Positions 1 through 9,501 are shown, numbered from the stretch's first letter. The stretch: DNA of 64,000 nucleotides from Sphingomonas sp. ID1715 (GCF_013044515.1 NZ_JABEPR010000003.1:124001-188000); one strand, 5' to 3'. The notes: a model not told the origin generated them from the sequence alone. A program made the numbers and translations.

Positions 1-1940
1 GCTTCCGGTGCGATGGCGCCGGAATAGACGATGGCCGCCGGCGCGTCGGCCGCAGGACGCTTCAGCCAATAGCCGCCCGCCACGGCACCGGTACGCCAGT
101 CCTCATCGTCGCGCGGCACCTGATCGATCTCGCGGGTGGTCAGGCGGAAATAGACGCTCTCGCCGTCCGGCTGCTGCATCAGTTCGAAGCCATGCTGCAT
201 CAGCAAGGCGAGTTCGTCGGCAAAGGCGGGCTCGTAATGGCGAAGCTTGGGCTGGCCGAGCGCGATCAACGGCGGGTTGATCGACTGGTGGGCGCCGCCT
301 TCCGGACCAAGAGTGATGCCGCTGGGCGTCGCCACCAGCATGAAGCGCGCATCCTGATAGCAGGCGTAGTTGAGCGCATCGAGACCGCGCGCAATGAACG
401 GATCATAGACGGTGCCGATCGGCAGCAGCCGCTCGCCGAACAGGTCGCCCGACAGCCCCAGCGCGCCGAGCATCAGGAACAGGTTATGCTCGGCGATCCC
501 GAGCTCGATATGTTGCCCGGCCGTTGATGCGGCCCATTTCTGCGCCGACGGAATCCGCGCCTTGTGGAACACGTCGGCGACGTCCTGACGGCGGAACAGC
601 GCGCGCTGGTTCACCCAGGCGCCGAGATTGGTCGAGACCGTCACATCGGGTGAGGTGGTCACGATTCGGTTCGCCAGCGGATGACCGGATTTGGCGAGAT
701 CGAGCAGGATGCGCCCGAACGCCGCCTGGGTGGACTGGCGCTCGCCCGCAGGCGTAGGAAGGGCGGGCACCGGCACGACCTCCGCCCGGCCCCGCTTGTC
801 ACGTGCGATCGGCGTGCTTTCGACCAGCTGTTGAACGGCCGCACGGGCATTGTCGCCAAGGCCGGCCCAAGGTTCCCATTCCTCGCCCTCACCGATCCCC
901 ATCTCGGCACGCAGCTGGGCGATCTGGGTCGGGTTCATCAGCCCGGCGTGATTGTCCTTGTGGCCGGCAAAGGGCAGGCCATAGCCTTTGATCGTATAGG
1001 CGATGAACAGCGTCGGCACGTCATCGTGGCAGGCGGCGAAGGCTTTGGTGAGCGTCTCGACGCAGTGGCCGCCGAGGTTGGTCATCAGCGTGGCCAGCTG
1101 CGCATCGTCGCGCCGATCCAGGATCGGTCGCGCTTCGGGGATGTCCTGCAGCAGCCGCTCGCGCCATGCCGCGCCGCCCTGATAGGTGAGCGCGGCGAAC
1201 TCGGCATTGGGCGTGCTGTCGATCCAGTCGCGCAAGGCGTCGCCGCCCGGTTCCTGAAAGGCCGCGCGCTGCAGCCGCCCATGCTTCAGCGTCACGGTGC
1301 GCCAGCCGCAGGTCTCGAAAATGTCGTCGAAGCGGCGGAACATCCGGTCCGCCGTCGTCGCATCCAGCGACTGGCGATTATAGTCGACGACCCACCACAG
1401 GTTGCGGACGGCGTGCTTATAGCCCTCGATCAGCGCCTCGTAGATATTGCCTTCGTCGAGCTCCGCGTCGCCCATCAGTGCGATCATGCGCCCCGCCTCG
1501 CTCTCCGGTAGCGCGTCATGAGCGATCAGATAGTCCTGCACCAGGCTGGCGAAGAGCGTGACCGCGACGCCAAGTCCGACCGAGCCCGTGGAGAAATCTA
1601 CCGGAATCCTGTCCTTGGTCCGGCTCGGATAGCTCTGGGCGCCGCCAAAGCCGCGGAACCGCTCGAGTTGCTCGCGGCTCTGGTTGCCGAGCAAATAGTG
1701 GATCGCATGGAGCAGCGGACCGCCATGCGGCTTCACCGCCACCTTGTCCCTAGCCCGGAGCGCGGTGAAGTAGAGCGCGGTCATGATCGTCGACATCGAC
1801 GCGCAGCTTGCCTGATGCCCGCCGACCTTCAGCCCGTCACGGCTGTCGCGCAGATGATTGGCGTTGTGGATCGTCCATGACGACAGCCAGCGCAGGCGGG
1901 CGTCGATCAGGTCGAGAGTGGCGATGTCGGCAGGACTCAT
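1..1940 (-). CDS. Homodimeric (AceE/MdeB-type) 2-oxo-acid dehydrogenase E1, C-terminus cut by window edge
   Basis: About 646 residues are visible; the gene runs off the left edge. The protein should be a thiamine-diphosphate enzyme decarboxylating a 2-oxo acid such as pyruvate or 2-oxobutyrate. The N-terminus (HNANHLR, DGLKVGGHQ, VDFSTGSVGLG) follows the homodimeric E1/transketolase fold, and the cofactor motif is GDAELDEGN at residues 157-165 with DYNR after it. The ATG at 1940 follows an in-frame TAA ten bases upstream, so no longer start is possible. Family members have roughly 780-890 residues, so 130-240 are probably missing. The substrate cannot be read from sequence; an ordinary transketolase is less likely because of the AceE-like N-terminal block. 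Confidence 0.8.
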   Translation of the reverse strand, partial: MSPADIATLDLIDARLRWLSSWTIHNANHLRDSRDGLKVGGHQASCASMSTIMTALYFTALRARDKVAVKPHGGPLLHAIHYLLGNQSREQLERFRGFGGAQSYPSRTKDRIPVDFSTGSVGLGVAVTLFASLVQDYLIAHDALPESEAGRMIALMGDAELDEGNIYEALIEGYKHAVRNLWWVVDYNRQSLDATTADRMFRRFDDIFETCGWRTVTLKHGRLQRAAFQEPGGDALRDWIDSTPNAEFAALTYQGGAAWRERLLQDIPEARPILDRRDDAQLATLMTNLGGHCVETLTKAFAACHDDVPTLFIAYTIKGYGLPFAGHKDNHAGLMNPTQIAQLRAEMGIGEGEEWEPWAGLGDNARAAVQQLVESTPIARDKRGRAEVVPVPALPTPAGERQSTQAAFGRILLDLAKSGHPLANRIVTTSPDVTVSTNLGAWVNQRALFRRQDVADVFHKARIPSAQKWAASTAGQHIELGIAEHNLFLMLGALGLSGDLFGERLLPIGTVYDPFIARGLDALNYACYQDARFMLVATPSGITLGPEGGAHQSINPPLIALGQPKLRHYEPAFADELALLMQHGFELMQQPDGESVYFRLTTREIDQVPRDDEDWRTGAVAGGYWLKRPAADAPAAIVYSGAIAPE

Positions 1941-1975
1941 GCCCTGCCGTTAGTATCAGATGTGACGAAGCGCCA

Positions 1976-2830
1976 TCACTCTGCCACGTAGCGCCACGGG
2001 TCGCCCGCCCTGGGCCGCGCCCAGACGGTGAAGAAGGGAATGGTCGCGGGACGACCCGCTTCGGGCTTGTTCAGGTGCAACAAGCCGTAGCTCAGACCCA
2101 TGTCGCCCGAGCCTGCGACAAGCGCTTCGTCGGCCGCCCAGGTGACTGAACTGGTCGGCTCAGGCCCGCCGACGCCATTGCCGATCGCTTCCGAGCCTAT
2201 GGCAACCGCCTCTTCGGCGCCGATGTTGATCGAGTCGGGGCGGCCCCATTTCTTGAACGCAGCGCGCAGGCCGATCTGTTGAGCCTCGTCGGAGAACGCC
2301 TTTTCCGATTGCTTGAGGGTCGCGATCGCATCGTCGCGGTGGCGGCTGGTGCCGATGATCGCGGGCGCCACCCGAAGCTCGCCGGCCGCCTGGCGGCCGA
2401 CCCGCTTATAGGCAAAGACGCGCCAGCCCGCGGGCCGCTTGACCCAGTACGCCAGATATTTCTGGAGCAGCGGCGCGCCCTCTTTCGGCCGCACCGTCAG
2501 CGCGCCATAGGTAAAGCCCTGGGTGCCGTCCGTTGAGATGCCGCCGCCGACCGGCTGCCATTCGACCGTCGACGTGGCATTCTCCGGGCGCGCGGCGAGC
2601 CTGGCGCGGATCGCCGCCGGACCGCGAGCGAGCTCGGGCGAGCCGCCACCGACCAGCACCCCATACTCGTCGAACATCGCCGAGAGGCCATCGACCAGAT
2701 TACGGCCCTGTGCCGCCCTGGACCAGGCGCGATCCGCCTCCAGCAAGGGCGTCAGCCGCGCGGGTGTCGCTGCCTGCAGCGCCGCGGGTGCGACGACCGC
2801 CGCCACCGCGAAAGCGTGGGAAATGTGCAT
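1976..2830 (-). CDS. Secreted protein with two SnoaL/DUF4440 (NTF2-like) domains
   Basis: 284 residues with a short Ala-rich signal peptide (about residues 1-20). Residues about 25-145 and 165-284 each look like an NTF2-like cone: both begin with a helix containing an acidic or charged run and end in a Trp-containing strand (GWRVFAY; PWRYVAE). DUF4440 proteins bind small ligands or are catalytically undefined, so no reaction is assigned. The start ATG is preceded by GGAGGA. It lies 35 bases downstream of the E1 gene start on the same strand, and a shared promoter cannot be excluded. The two-domain call is by eye. Confidence 0.7.
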   Translation of the reverse strand: MHISHAFAVAAVVAPAALQAATPARLTPLLEADRAWSRAAQGRNLVDGLSAMFDEYGVLVGGGSPELARGPAAIRARLAARPENATSTVEWQPVGGGISTDGTQGFTYGALTVRPKEGAPLLQKYLAYWVKRPAGWRVFAYKRVGRQAAGELRVAPAIIGTSRHRDDAIATLKQSEKAFSDEAQQIGLRAAFKKWGRPDSINIGAEEAVAIGSEAIGNGVGGPEPTSSVTWAADEALVAGSGDMGLSYGLLHLNKPEAGRPATIPFFTVWARPRAGDPWRYVAE

Positions 2831-2887
2831 GAGTCCTCCTGTTGCAGGCCGCTTGGCCGCTCGGGAGGCAGGGGAACAAGCCTGGCT

Positions 2888-3349
2888 CTATCGACCGCGC
2901 GTCTGTTTCGACAAGCGGCGGGCGGCAGGCTCGCGCAGGGCCAGCCAGCAGAGCAGGCCAAGCGGCCCGGCCATGAAGGTGGCGAACAGCACCGGCGCCT
3001 GAACGAGCCGGCCGATCCCCTTCGCGCCGCCATCGCGGGCGATCCAGAGGCCGGTGAACAGGTCGAGGGCGAGGTAATGCGTCCAGCCGACGACGATACC
3101 GCCGTCGCTCATGAAGAAGGCGCGCAGGCCCTTGACGCTATAGTCGAACGCGGGCGCCGCGCCGTCGCGTACCGGATCGATCCAGCCGGCGAGCAGCGAC
3201 ACGAACAGCGCGGTGTAGATCAGGCAAAGCAGGCCGACCCCGGCATAGAGCACAAGGGTCAGCGGCAAGGGCCGGCGCGGCGCCAGGATCAGCACCGCCC
3301 AGGCGATCAGCGCAATGCCGTTGGTTAAGCCGAAGAGGGACTGCCACAT
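2888..3349 (-). CDS. ABA4-like (DUF4281) integral membrane protein
   Basis: 153 residues, four predicted membrane helices. The conserved loop SDGGIVVGWTHYLALDLF (about residues 79-96) followed by GLWIARD is the hallmark of the ABA4/DUF4281 family. Plant ABA4 is needed for neoxanthin formation; bacterial members are common in carotenoid-making alphaproteobacteria but their reaction is unproven. GAGGG sits just before the ATG. Neighbours (a SnoaL-like protein and degP) give no carotenoid context, so only the family is assigned. The coding sequence is intact and of normal length. Confidence 0.8.
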   Translation of the reverse strand: MWQSLFGLTNGIALIAWAVLILAPRRPLPLTLVLYAGVGLLCLIYTALFVSLLAGWIDPVRDGAAPAFDYSVKGLRAFFMSDGGIVVGWTHYLALDLFTGLWIARDGGAKGIGRLVQAPVLFATFMAGPLGLLCWLALREPAARRLSKQTRGR

Positions 3350-3384
3350 GGCCGTCCCTCAACGACGCAAGCGATCGGGCCGGC

Positions 3385-4923
3385 TCACCCGTTCTTGATG
3401 CGCAGGCCGATGTAGCGGGCGGGATTATTGCCCCGCTGCACCAGCAGCAGCACGCTCGAACGCCCGGCGCGCGTCGCTTCGGCAACGGCGGCGCGCAGTT
3501 CCTCGGCAGTGGCGACCGGGCGGCCATTGGCGGCGGTGATCACGTCGCCGCGCTGCAGCCCCTTGGTGGCCGCGTCGCTCGACGGATCTACGCCGCCGAT
3601 CACGATTCCGCGGGTCCCCGCCGGCACGCCGACCTGGCGCGCGATGCCTGGAGTCAGCGGCTGCACGGCGAGACCGAGCGAGCCGGTCGCCGCCTGACGC
3701 TGGCTGGTGCCATCGTCATCGTCGGCGAAATTGTCATTGTCGCCGCCGAGGCGCTGGGCGAGCTGCTCTTCCGGGGGACGCTCGCCGACCGTGACGGTGA
3801 CCGTCTGGCGACGGCCGTCGCGGATCAGCTCGAGCGGAATGCGCGAGCCGATCGGCGAGTTGGAGACGAGGTAGGACAAAGTCTGATCCGGTGTCACCGG
3901 CTGGCCGCCGACCGAGACGACCACGTCGCCCTGGCGAATGCCTGCGCGGGCGGCAGCCTGGTCCGGCTCGACGCTGGCGATCAGCTCGCCGCGATTCTTT
4001 TCGAGGCCCAGGGATTCGGCGATGTCGGGCGTGATCTGCTGAATCTGCACGCCGAGATAGCCGCGCTTCACCCGACCGCCGCGCATCAGCGCCTCGACGA
4101 CGGGACGCGCCTGCTCGGCAGGAATGGCGAAGCCGATGCCGACATTGCCGCCAGACGGCGAGAAGATCGCGGTGTTGATGCCGATGACGTTGCCGTTCAG
4201 GTCGAACATCGGGCCGCCGGAATTGCCCATGTTGATGGACGCGTCCGTCTGGATATAGCGGTCATAGGCGCCGCCCTGGCCGGTGTTGCGGTGCAGGGCC
4301 GAGACGATGCCGGCGGTGACGGTGCCGCCCAGGCCGAACGGATTGCCGATCGCCATCACCCAGTCGCCGACGCGGGTGCGAGTCGAGTCGCCAAAGCGGA
4401 CGAACGGCAGGTTCTGCGCCTCGATCTTCAGCACCGCGAGGTCGGACGCCAGATCGCGGCCGACCAGCCGCGCCTTGTATTCGCGGCGATCCGGCAAGGT
4501 GACGGTGATCGATTCGACGACCGCGCCCTGGCGGCCGGGTGCCACGACGTGATTGTTGGTGACGACATAGCCATCGGCCGAGATCACGAAGCCGGAGCCG
4601 AGCGACTGCGCCTGTCGCGTCACCGGGCGGCCATTGCCGCCCTGCGCATCGCCGCCGCCGAACAGATCCGCGAAAGGCGTGCCGGCAAAGGGATTGGTGC
4701 CCTGGCTGACCTGCACTCGCTGCGTCGTCGAAATATTGACGACCGCCGGCTGCAGCCGCGCGGCGAGGTCGGCAAAGCTCATCGGCGCGCCGCGCGGGGC
4801 GGCGGCGGCCATGGCGGGCTCGGAGTTTTGCGGAGTCTGCGCGCCCAAGGGCTGCTGCAGGGTGAGCGAGCCGGCGACGCCGCCCAGAAGAAGAGCCGAA
4901 GTCAAAGCATAGGCGTAGCGCAC
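3385..4923 (-). CDS. degP: DegP/HtrA-type periplasmic serine endoprotease
   Basis: A Do-family protease that degrades or chaperones misfolded envelope proteins. From the chosen GTG (4923) it has 512 residues: signal peptide about 1-29, trypsin-like domain with catalytic triad His125 (TNNHVV), Asp161 (ASDLAVL) and Ser235 (GNSGGP), then two PDZ domains (about 290-385 and 415-505). A longer reading from GTG 4968 adds 15 residues in front of the hydrophobic core and would spoil the signal peptide; GAGG upstream of 4923 also favours the shorter form. The next genes upstream on this strand are hflC and hflK, another envelope quality-control module, and co-transcription is plausible. Confidence 0.93.
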   Translation of the reverse strand: MRYAYALTSALLLGGVAGSLTLQQPLGAQTPQNSEPAMAAAAPRGAPMSFADLAARLQPAVVNISTTQRVQVSQGTNPFAGTPFADLFGGGDAQGGNGRPVTRQAQSLGSGFVISADGYVVTNNHVVAPGRQGAVVESITVTLPDRREYKARLVGRDLASDLAVLKIEAQNLPFVRFGDSTRTRVGDWVMAIGNPFGLGGTVTAGIVSALHRNTGQGGAYDRYIQTDASINMGNSGGPMFDLNGNVIGINTAIFSPSGGNVGIGFAIPAEQARPVVEALMRGGRVKRGYLGVQIQQITPDIAESLGLEKNRGELIASVEPDQAAARAGIRQGDVVVSVGGQPVTPDQTLSYLVSNSPIGSRIPLELIRDGRRQTVTVTVGERPPEEQLAQRLGGDNDNFADDDDGTSQRQAATGSLGLAVQPLTPGIARQVGVPAGTRGIVIGGVDPSSDAATKGLQRGDVITAANGRPVATAEELRAAVAEATRAGRSSVLLLVQRGNNPARYIGLRIKNG

Positions 4924-5019
4924 GTGGACATTATCCTCTCGATTCGACGCGGTCGCCGGAGGCGGCACGCACCTGAACGGTTGCGAAATGGATGCTGAAC
5001 GGGATTTGAATGACAGCTG

Positions 5020-5871
5020 TCATCGACCCCGACCGGTGAACTCCCGAAGATAGGCGCTGTTCGGCGACATGATCACGCTCGTTCCGGTATTTCCCGCCAG
5101 GAAGGTCTGCCGGTACGACTGCATCGCGCGGTAGAACTCATAAAAGTCCGGGTCTTTCCCGAAGCTCGCAGCATAAGTCTTAGCGGCATCCGCGTCCGCT
5201 TGGGCGCGGATAATCTGCGCCTGCTTGCGGCCTTGCGCGTCGATGGTCAGCGCCTCCTGCTCGCGCGCCGAGCGCATCCGCTCGAACGCCGATTCGAGCG
5301 GGGTGCCATCGGGCAGGTCGGCGCGCTTGATCCGCACATCGACGATCTCCGCGCCATATTGGCGCGCGACCCGGTTCAGCCCTTCCTGGATCGCGTCCAT
5401 GATCTGGCCGCGTTCAGGCGACAGCAGCCGCGCGAACGGCACCTTGCCGAGTTCGTTGCGCAGCGCCGAGCCGAGGATCGGCCGCAGCTGATCAGCGACT
5501 CGCTGCTCGTTGCCGGCGGTGATGTAGGTGCGCAGGGGGTCGACGATCCGGAAACGGGCATAGGCATCGACGTTCAGCCGCAGTTGGTCGGTCGACAGCA
5601 CCTGCTGCCGGTCCATCTCCACGTCCATCACGCGCTTGTCGAGCCACACGACCTGATCGAAGAAGGGCACGCGGGCGATCAGGCCGGCGCCCGAGCTGCC
5701 ATATTGCTGGCCGGGCACATAGCGGTTCACGATCGACACCGGCTTGCCGAAGCGGACGATCACGGCCTGCCGGGTCTCCGGCACGACCGCGAGCGTGCTC
5801 GCCAGCAGGACCAGCAGCGCCACGGCCAGCACCGCCAGCACGACCGGGTTGCGAAGGCTGAGCGCGGTCAT
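5020..5871 (-). CDS. hflC: HflC, SPFH/band-7 modulator of FtsH
   Basis: 283 residues. An N-terminal membrane anchor (about 9-28) is followed by a periplasmic SPFH/prohibitin domain and a long alpha-helical, Ala/Gln-rich segment (about 195-235) typical of HflC. With HflK it forms a large cage around the FtsH protease and modulates degradation of membrane proteins. Its ATG overlaps the hflK stop codon by 4 bases (ATGA), indicating translational coupling. The RFGKP motif after the anchor and the conserved EIVDVRIKRADLP stretch support HflC rather than a generic stomatin. Confidence 0.95.
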   Translation of the reverse strand: MTALSLRNPVVLAVLAVALLVLLASTLAVVPETRQAVIVRFGKPVSIVNRYVPGQQYGSSGAGLIARVPFFDQVVWLDKRVMDVEMDRQQVLSTDQLRLNVDAYARFRIVDPLRTYITAGNEQRVADQLRPILGSALRNELGKVPFARLLSPERGQIMDAIQEGLNRVARQYGAEIVDVRIKRADLPDGTPLESAFERMRSAREQEALTIDAQGRKQAQIIRAQADADAAKTYAASFGKDPDFYEFYRAMQSYRQTFLAGNTGTSVIMSPNSAYLREFTGRGR

Positions 5872-6959
5872 TGCTGCACCTCCTCGGCCGGACGGGGCCG
5901 CTGCACGCGATCCAGCGGCAGATAGGGGGTGACGCCGTTCGGCTCGACGATGGTCTTGTCGACCTTCGACAGCACTTCCTCCATCGTCTCGTAATACATG
6001 CGGCGCCGGGTCACGTCGGGCGAGAGCTTGTACTGCTCATAGACCTTGTCGAACGCCGCCGCTTCGCCCTGGGCGCGCGCGGTGATCTGCTGGGCATAGG
6101 CCCGCGCGCCGTTCAGATAGCTGATCGCCTGCTGCTGCGCGGCCGAAACCTTCTTGAAGCTTTCGGTCACCGCCTGCGGTGGATCGGCCTGCTTGATCGC
6201 CACGCCCTGGATGCGCACACCGGCCCGATAGTCGTTCAGCAGCTCCTGCATCCGCTGCGCGACCTGCGTCTCGATCGCGGTCCGGCCCGAGCCGATCGCG
6301 TCGTTGAGGCTGACCGTGCCGATCACGGCCCGCATGGCGCTTTCGCCGACTTCGCGGATCGTCTCCTCCGGCTCGGCGAGTTGGAAGAGAAAGAGTGCCG
6401 GGTCGCTGATGTTCCAACGCACCGAATAAGCGAGGTCGACGATGTTCTGGTCGCCGGTCAGCATCAGGTTTTCCGATTCGGCGGTCGGCGAACCGATATC
6501 GACCGTGCGGATCGCTTCGATGTCCTGCTTGACCACCCGATCGATCGGCGAAGGGAAGCTGACGCCGATGCCCGGCGACATAGTGCCGGCATAGGAGCCG
6601 AAGCGCATGATCACGCCGCGCTCCTGCGGGCCGATCCGGTGGAAGCTGGTCAGCAGGATCCAGAGCAGCAGGAATACGCCGAGCCCATAGAGCCAGATCG
6701 GTCGGCCGCCGAAGTCCGGCAGGCCGCCACCGCCGCCCAGCCGCTGCCGTCCGCGGCGGAGCAGTTCGTCCAGTGCCGCCGGGGTCGGCCGGTTGCCGCG
6801 CGGACGGCCGCCGCTCGGGCCCGGACTCCACGGATTGCGCGGACCGTCGCCGTCACCGCCGCCGCCATTGCCTTGTCCGCCGCCGCGATTGCCCCAAGGG
6901 CCACCGCCTTCGTTCAACATCGCACCTTGCGGCCACAGCCACGCCGTCAGCTTGTTCAT
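5868..6959 (-). CDS. hflK: HflK, SPFH/band-7 modulator of FtsH
   Basis: 363 residues. A cytoplasmic Gly/Pro/Arg-rich head (about residues 17-90, with GNGGGGDGDGP) precedes one membrane helix (about 107-126, YGLGVFLLLWILL), an SPFH domain and a helical C-terminal part. This layout is diagnostic of HflK, the partner of HflC. It is the first gene of the hflK-hflC pair; degP follows about 100 bases after hflC. Upstream, only 73 bases separate it from the divergent mrp gene, so both promoters must lie in 6960-7032. No specific operator was recognised there. Confidence 0.95.
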   Translation of the reverse strand: MNKLTAWLWPQGAMLNEGGGPWGNRGGGQGNGGGGDGDGPRNPWSPGPSGGRPRGNRPTPAALDELLRRGRQRLGGGGGLPDFGGRPIWLYGLGVFLLLWILLTSFHRIGPQERGVIMRFGSYAGTMSPGIGVSFPSPIDRVVKQDIEAIRTVDIGSPTAESENLMLTGDQNIVDLAYSVRWNISDPALFLFQLAEPEETIREVGESAMRAVIGTVSLNDAIGSGRTAIETQVAQRMQELLNDYRAGVRIQGVAIKQADPPQAVTESFKKVSAAQQQAISYLNGARAYAQQITARAQGEAAAFDKVYEQYKLSPDVTRRRMYYETMEEVLSKVDKTIVEPNGVTPYLPLDRVQRPRPAEEVQQ

Positions 6960-7032
6960 GTTCGCCTTTATAGGGACGCTCTGTCAGAAAAACAGTGTTC
7001 CGCTGGCGTTACCATGCTCCTAAGCGGCGGCG

Positions 7033-8001
7033 ATGACCGAACCGGATCGCCTCCACGCCGCCATATCGAAGATCGTCGGCAGCCGCGCCGCGCCGCCGCG
7101 CCTTGCGGACGGCCGCGCGTCGCTGATCCTCGACGTGACCGGCCTGGACCAGAAGACGCGCGACGCGATGGCCGATGCGGCGAAACAGGCGCTGCTCGCC
7201 CTTCCGGAGGTGAACGAAGTACGCATCGCGATGACGAGCGAGAAGCGGGAACGGCGGATCATCGCCGTAGGCTCCGGCAAGGGGGGTGTGGGCAAGTCGA
7301 CGCTTGCCGCCAATCTGGCCGTGGCGCTCGCCGGGCTGGGGCGAAAGGTCGGCCTGGTCGATGCCGACATTTACGGCCCCTCGGTACCGCGCCTGATGGA
7401 CGCCGAGGGCACGCGGCCGGTCGCCGAGGACCAGAAGCTGTTGCCCGTCGACACGCGCTTCGGCGTGCCGATACTGTCGATGGGACAGCTGGTGAAGCCG
7501 GGCCAGGCGATCGCCTGGCGCGGGCCGATGGCGGGCAATGCGCTCGGCCAATTGCTCGACGCGGCCTGGGGCGAGACCGACACGCTGATCGTCGACCTGC
7601 CGCCGGGCACGGGCGACGTGCAGCTGTCGATGATCAGCAAGTACAAGCCCGCCGGCGCGGTGATCGTCTCCACGCCGCAGGACCTGGCGCTGATCGACGC
7701 GGCGCGCGCGGTCGACCTGTTCACCCAGGCCAATGTGCCGATCGTCGGCCTGGTCGAGAATATGGCCGGCTATGCCTGCCCGCACTGCGGGCAGCTCAGC
7801 GACCCATTCGGCGCCGGCGGCGCGCAGGCCGCGGCGAGCGCGATGGGGCTCGACTTTCTGGGCCGCGTGCCGCTCGAGATCGCCATCCGTCAGGCGAGCG
7901 ATGCGGGCGATCCGCCGGCGGCGCATGAGGGCTTTGCCGGCGAGCCGTTCCGCGCCATTGCCGCGAAACTCGCGGCCTGGCTGGACCGACCCGCCGGCTG
8001 A
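7033..8001 (+). CDS. mrp: Mrp/ApbC iron-sulfur cluster carrier ATPase
   Basis: 322 residues. The N-terminal MIP18-like segment (about 1-70) leads to a deviant Walker A motif GSGKGGVGKST (residues 80-90) of the MinD/ParA-like P-loop family. The conserved CPHC (near residues 248-251) is the site that carries a transferable [4Fe-4S] cluster between monomers. The family loads clusters onto apoproteins. The gene is divergent from hflK and convergent with a PEP-CTERM gene that ends 3 bases away. Length is normal; the Shine-Dalgarno is weak (GGCGGCG). Confidence 0.93.
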   Translation: MTEPDRLHAAISKIVGSRAAPPRLADGRASLILDVTGLDQKTRDAMADAAKQALLALPEVNEVRIAMTSEKRERRIIAVGSGKGGVGKSTLAANLAVALAGLGRKVGLVDADIYGPSVPRLMDAEGTRPVAEDQKLLPVDTRFGVPILSMGQLVKPGQAIAWRGPMAGNALGQLLDAAWGETDTLIVDLPPGTGDVQLSMISKYKPAGAVIVSTPQDLALIDAARAVDLFTQANVPIVGLVENMAGYACPHCGQLSDPFGAGGAQAAASAMGLDFLGRVPLEIAIRQASDAGDPPAAHEGFAGEPFRAIAAKLAAWLDRPAG

Positions 8002-8004
8002 CGT

Positions 8005-8685
8005 TCAGGCGAGGGCCGCGCGACGGCGCGTACGCGACGCGGCACCGGCAAGGCCGAAGCCGGCAATCATCAGCGCCCAGCTTGCCGGCTCTGGCACGGC
8101 CGCGCCGCCGCGCACCGCGTCGAAGGTGAAGTTGTCGGCGGCGCCCAGGCGGTTCAGGCCGAAGCCGACCGTCGAGCTGCCCGGCGCATAGCCATAATCG
8201 GCGCTGAAGGTCTGCTCGCCGCCATTCGCGAACACCTTCAGCGTCGCGACCGTGCCGGTCACGTCGACGCGGATGGTGCCGCTCTGAAACGGGTTCAGAT
8301 TGGCGAAGACGCCGTTCAGATCGTTGTTGCCGGTGTCGAAGCCATAGCGGTCGAAGAAGCCGTCGCCGTCATTGTCCTGCACCTTGATGAAATAGGAGTT
8401 GGCGCTGTCGAAACCGAACGACAGGGCGACATAGCTGCCCGCGTCGATGCCCCGCAGCGCCACGTCGATCGACGCCGAATCGGAGATGGAGTTGTCGTAT
8501 GTCGCGAGCGACACGAAGTTGGTCGTGATTGCGCGGTTGTTCTGAATGCGCAGATTGCCGTTCTGCACCGTGTAGTTCGTACCGAGCGTCAGCGCGTCGG
8601 CGCGGTTGAAGTGGTCGGTGACATCGGCCTGCGCCGCGCTCGTGCCGAGCATGGCGGCGGCCAGCGTGATCAGTTTCTTCTGCAT
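8005..8685 (-). CDS. PEPxxWA-CTERM sorting-domain exported protein
   Basis: 226 residues from the ATG at 8685, which has AGGGG ten bases upstream. A signal peptide (about 1-20, ending SAAQA) is followed by a beta-rich domain of LamG/concanavalin type and a C-terminal tail: VPEPASWALM, a hydrophobic helix and an Arg-rich end (residues about 198-226). The tail is a PEP-CTERM signal, processed by exosortase in related bacteria, which places the protein on the cell surface or in the extracellular matrix. A paralogous tail occurs in the gene at 47285-47989. No exosortase gene is in the window. The cargo function is unknown. Confidence 0.85.
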   Translation of the reverse strand: MQKKLITLAAAMLGTSAAQADVTDHFNRADALTLGTNYTVQNGNLRIQNNRAITTNFVSLATYDNSISDSASIDVALRGIDAGSYVALSFGFDSANSYFIKVQDNDGDGFFDRYGFDTGNNDLNGVFANLNPFQSGTIRVDVTGTVATLKVFANGGEQTFSADYGYAPGSSTVGFGLNRLGAADNFTFDAVRGGAAVPEPASWALMIAGFGLAGAASRTRRRAALA

Positions 8686-8800
8686 GAGTAACACCCCTGT
8701 TCTGTGTGCCCGGCGCCCTTAGCGAGCCGGTCCGCCGGAGTGATGTGACCGGCGACACGCATGCACCGCGCTGCGACGAAGCCGTTCATCGACGGGGATG

Positions 8801-9478
8801 CTAGTTTCGCAGATAGCAGAAGTACCAGACTTCATGGCCCTTGCGTCGCGCCTTGGCTTCATAGCGGGTCTCCGGCCAGTTGGCGGGACGAGTCAGGAAA
8901 TCCGCCGCGCTATGCGCCTGCCAGGCGAAGTCGCGGCGCTGGTTCATCACCATGCAGGACCAGCGGCAATAGGTCGGGTCGTCGGTGCCGAGCCGGAACT
9001 CGCCACCCGGCTTCAGCTTGGCGGCGATCAGGTCGAGCGGACCATGGTTCATCATCCGCCTTTTGGCATGCCGCGCCTTGGGCCAGGGATCGGGGTGCAG
9101 GAGGTAGAGCCGCTCCAACGATGCATCGGGGAGCCGCTCGAGCACATCGAGAGCGTCGCCCATGTGCAGCCGAACGTTGTCGAGCTCGCGATCGTCGATC
9201 TTGGCGAGCGCGCCGACGACGCCGTTGAGGAATGGCTCGCAGCCGATAATGCCATGCTCCGGCCGGGCCTCGGCCTGCGCCGCCAGATGCTCGCCCGCGC
9301 CAAAGCCGATCTCGAACTCCAGCGGGCGGTCGTTGCCGAACAGGGTGCGTGCATCCAGCGGCCCGTCCGGTACCGACACGCGCGGCAGCAGGTCGGCGAG
9401 CAGCTCTTCCTGGCCGGCGCGCAATTTGTGTCCCTTGGCGCGGCCGTAAAGCCTTCTGATGCTGAGTGGATCGTTCAT
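8801..9478 (-). CDS. trmB: tRNA (guanine-N7-)-methyltransferase TrmB
   Basis: 225 residues. Class I methyltransferase with SAM-binding motif EIGFGAGEH (near residues 53-61) and the TrmB-specific block LHPDPWPKARHAKRR (near 125-139). It makes m7G46 in the tRNA variable loop. In alphaproteobacteria trmB commonly closes the miaB-phoH-ybeY-corC-lnt-metK run; here it stands on the same strand about 1.7 kb downstream of metK with unrelated genes in between. The start is 23 bases from the divergent PAP2 gene. Confidence 0.95.
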   Translation of the reverse strand: MNDPLSIRRLYGRAKGHKLRAGQEELLADLLPRVSVPDGPLDARTLFGNDRPLEFEIGFGAGEHLAAQAEARPEHGIIGCEPFLNGVVGALAKIDDRELDNVRLHMGDALDVLERLPDASLERLYLLHPDPWPKARHAKRRMMNHGPLDLIAAKLKPGGEFRLGTDDPTYCRWSCMVMNQRRDFAWQAHSAADFLTRPANWPETRYEAKARRKGHEVWYFCYLRN

Positions 9479-9501
9479 GGTGCCGCCTTCGTTCAGCCGC
9501 C

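Noticed and set aside
5871-7928. 685-codon open frame on the plus strand
   Set aside because: It is antisense to hflK and part of mrp, with Arg/Pro-rich content typical of shadow frames in high-GC DNA.
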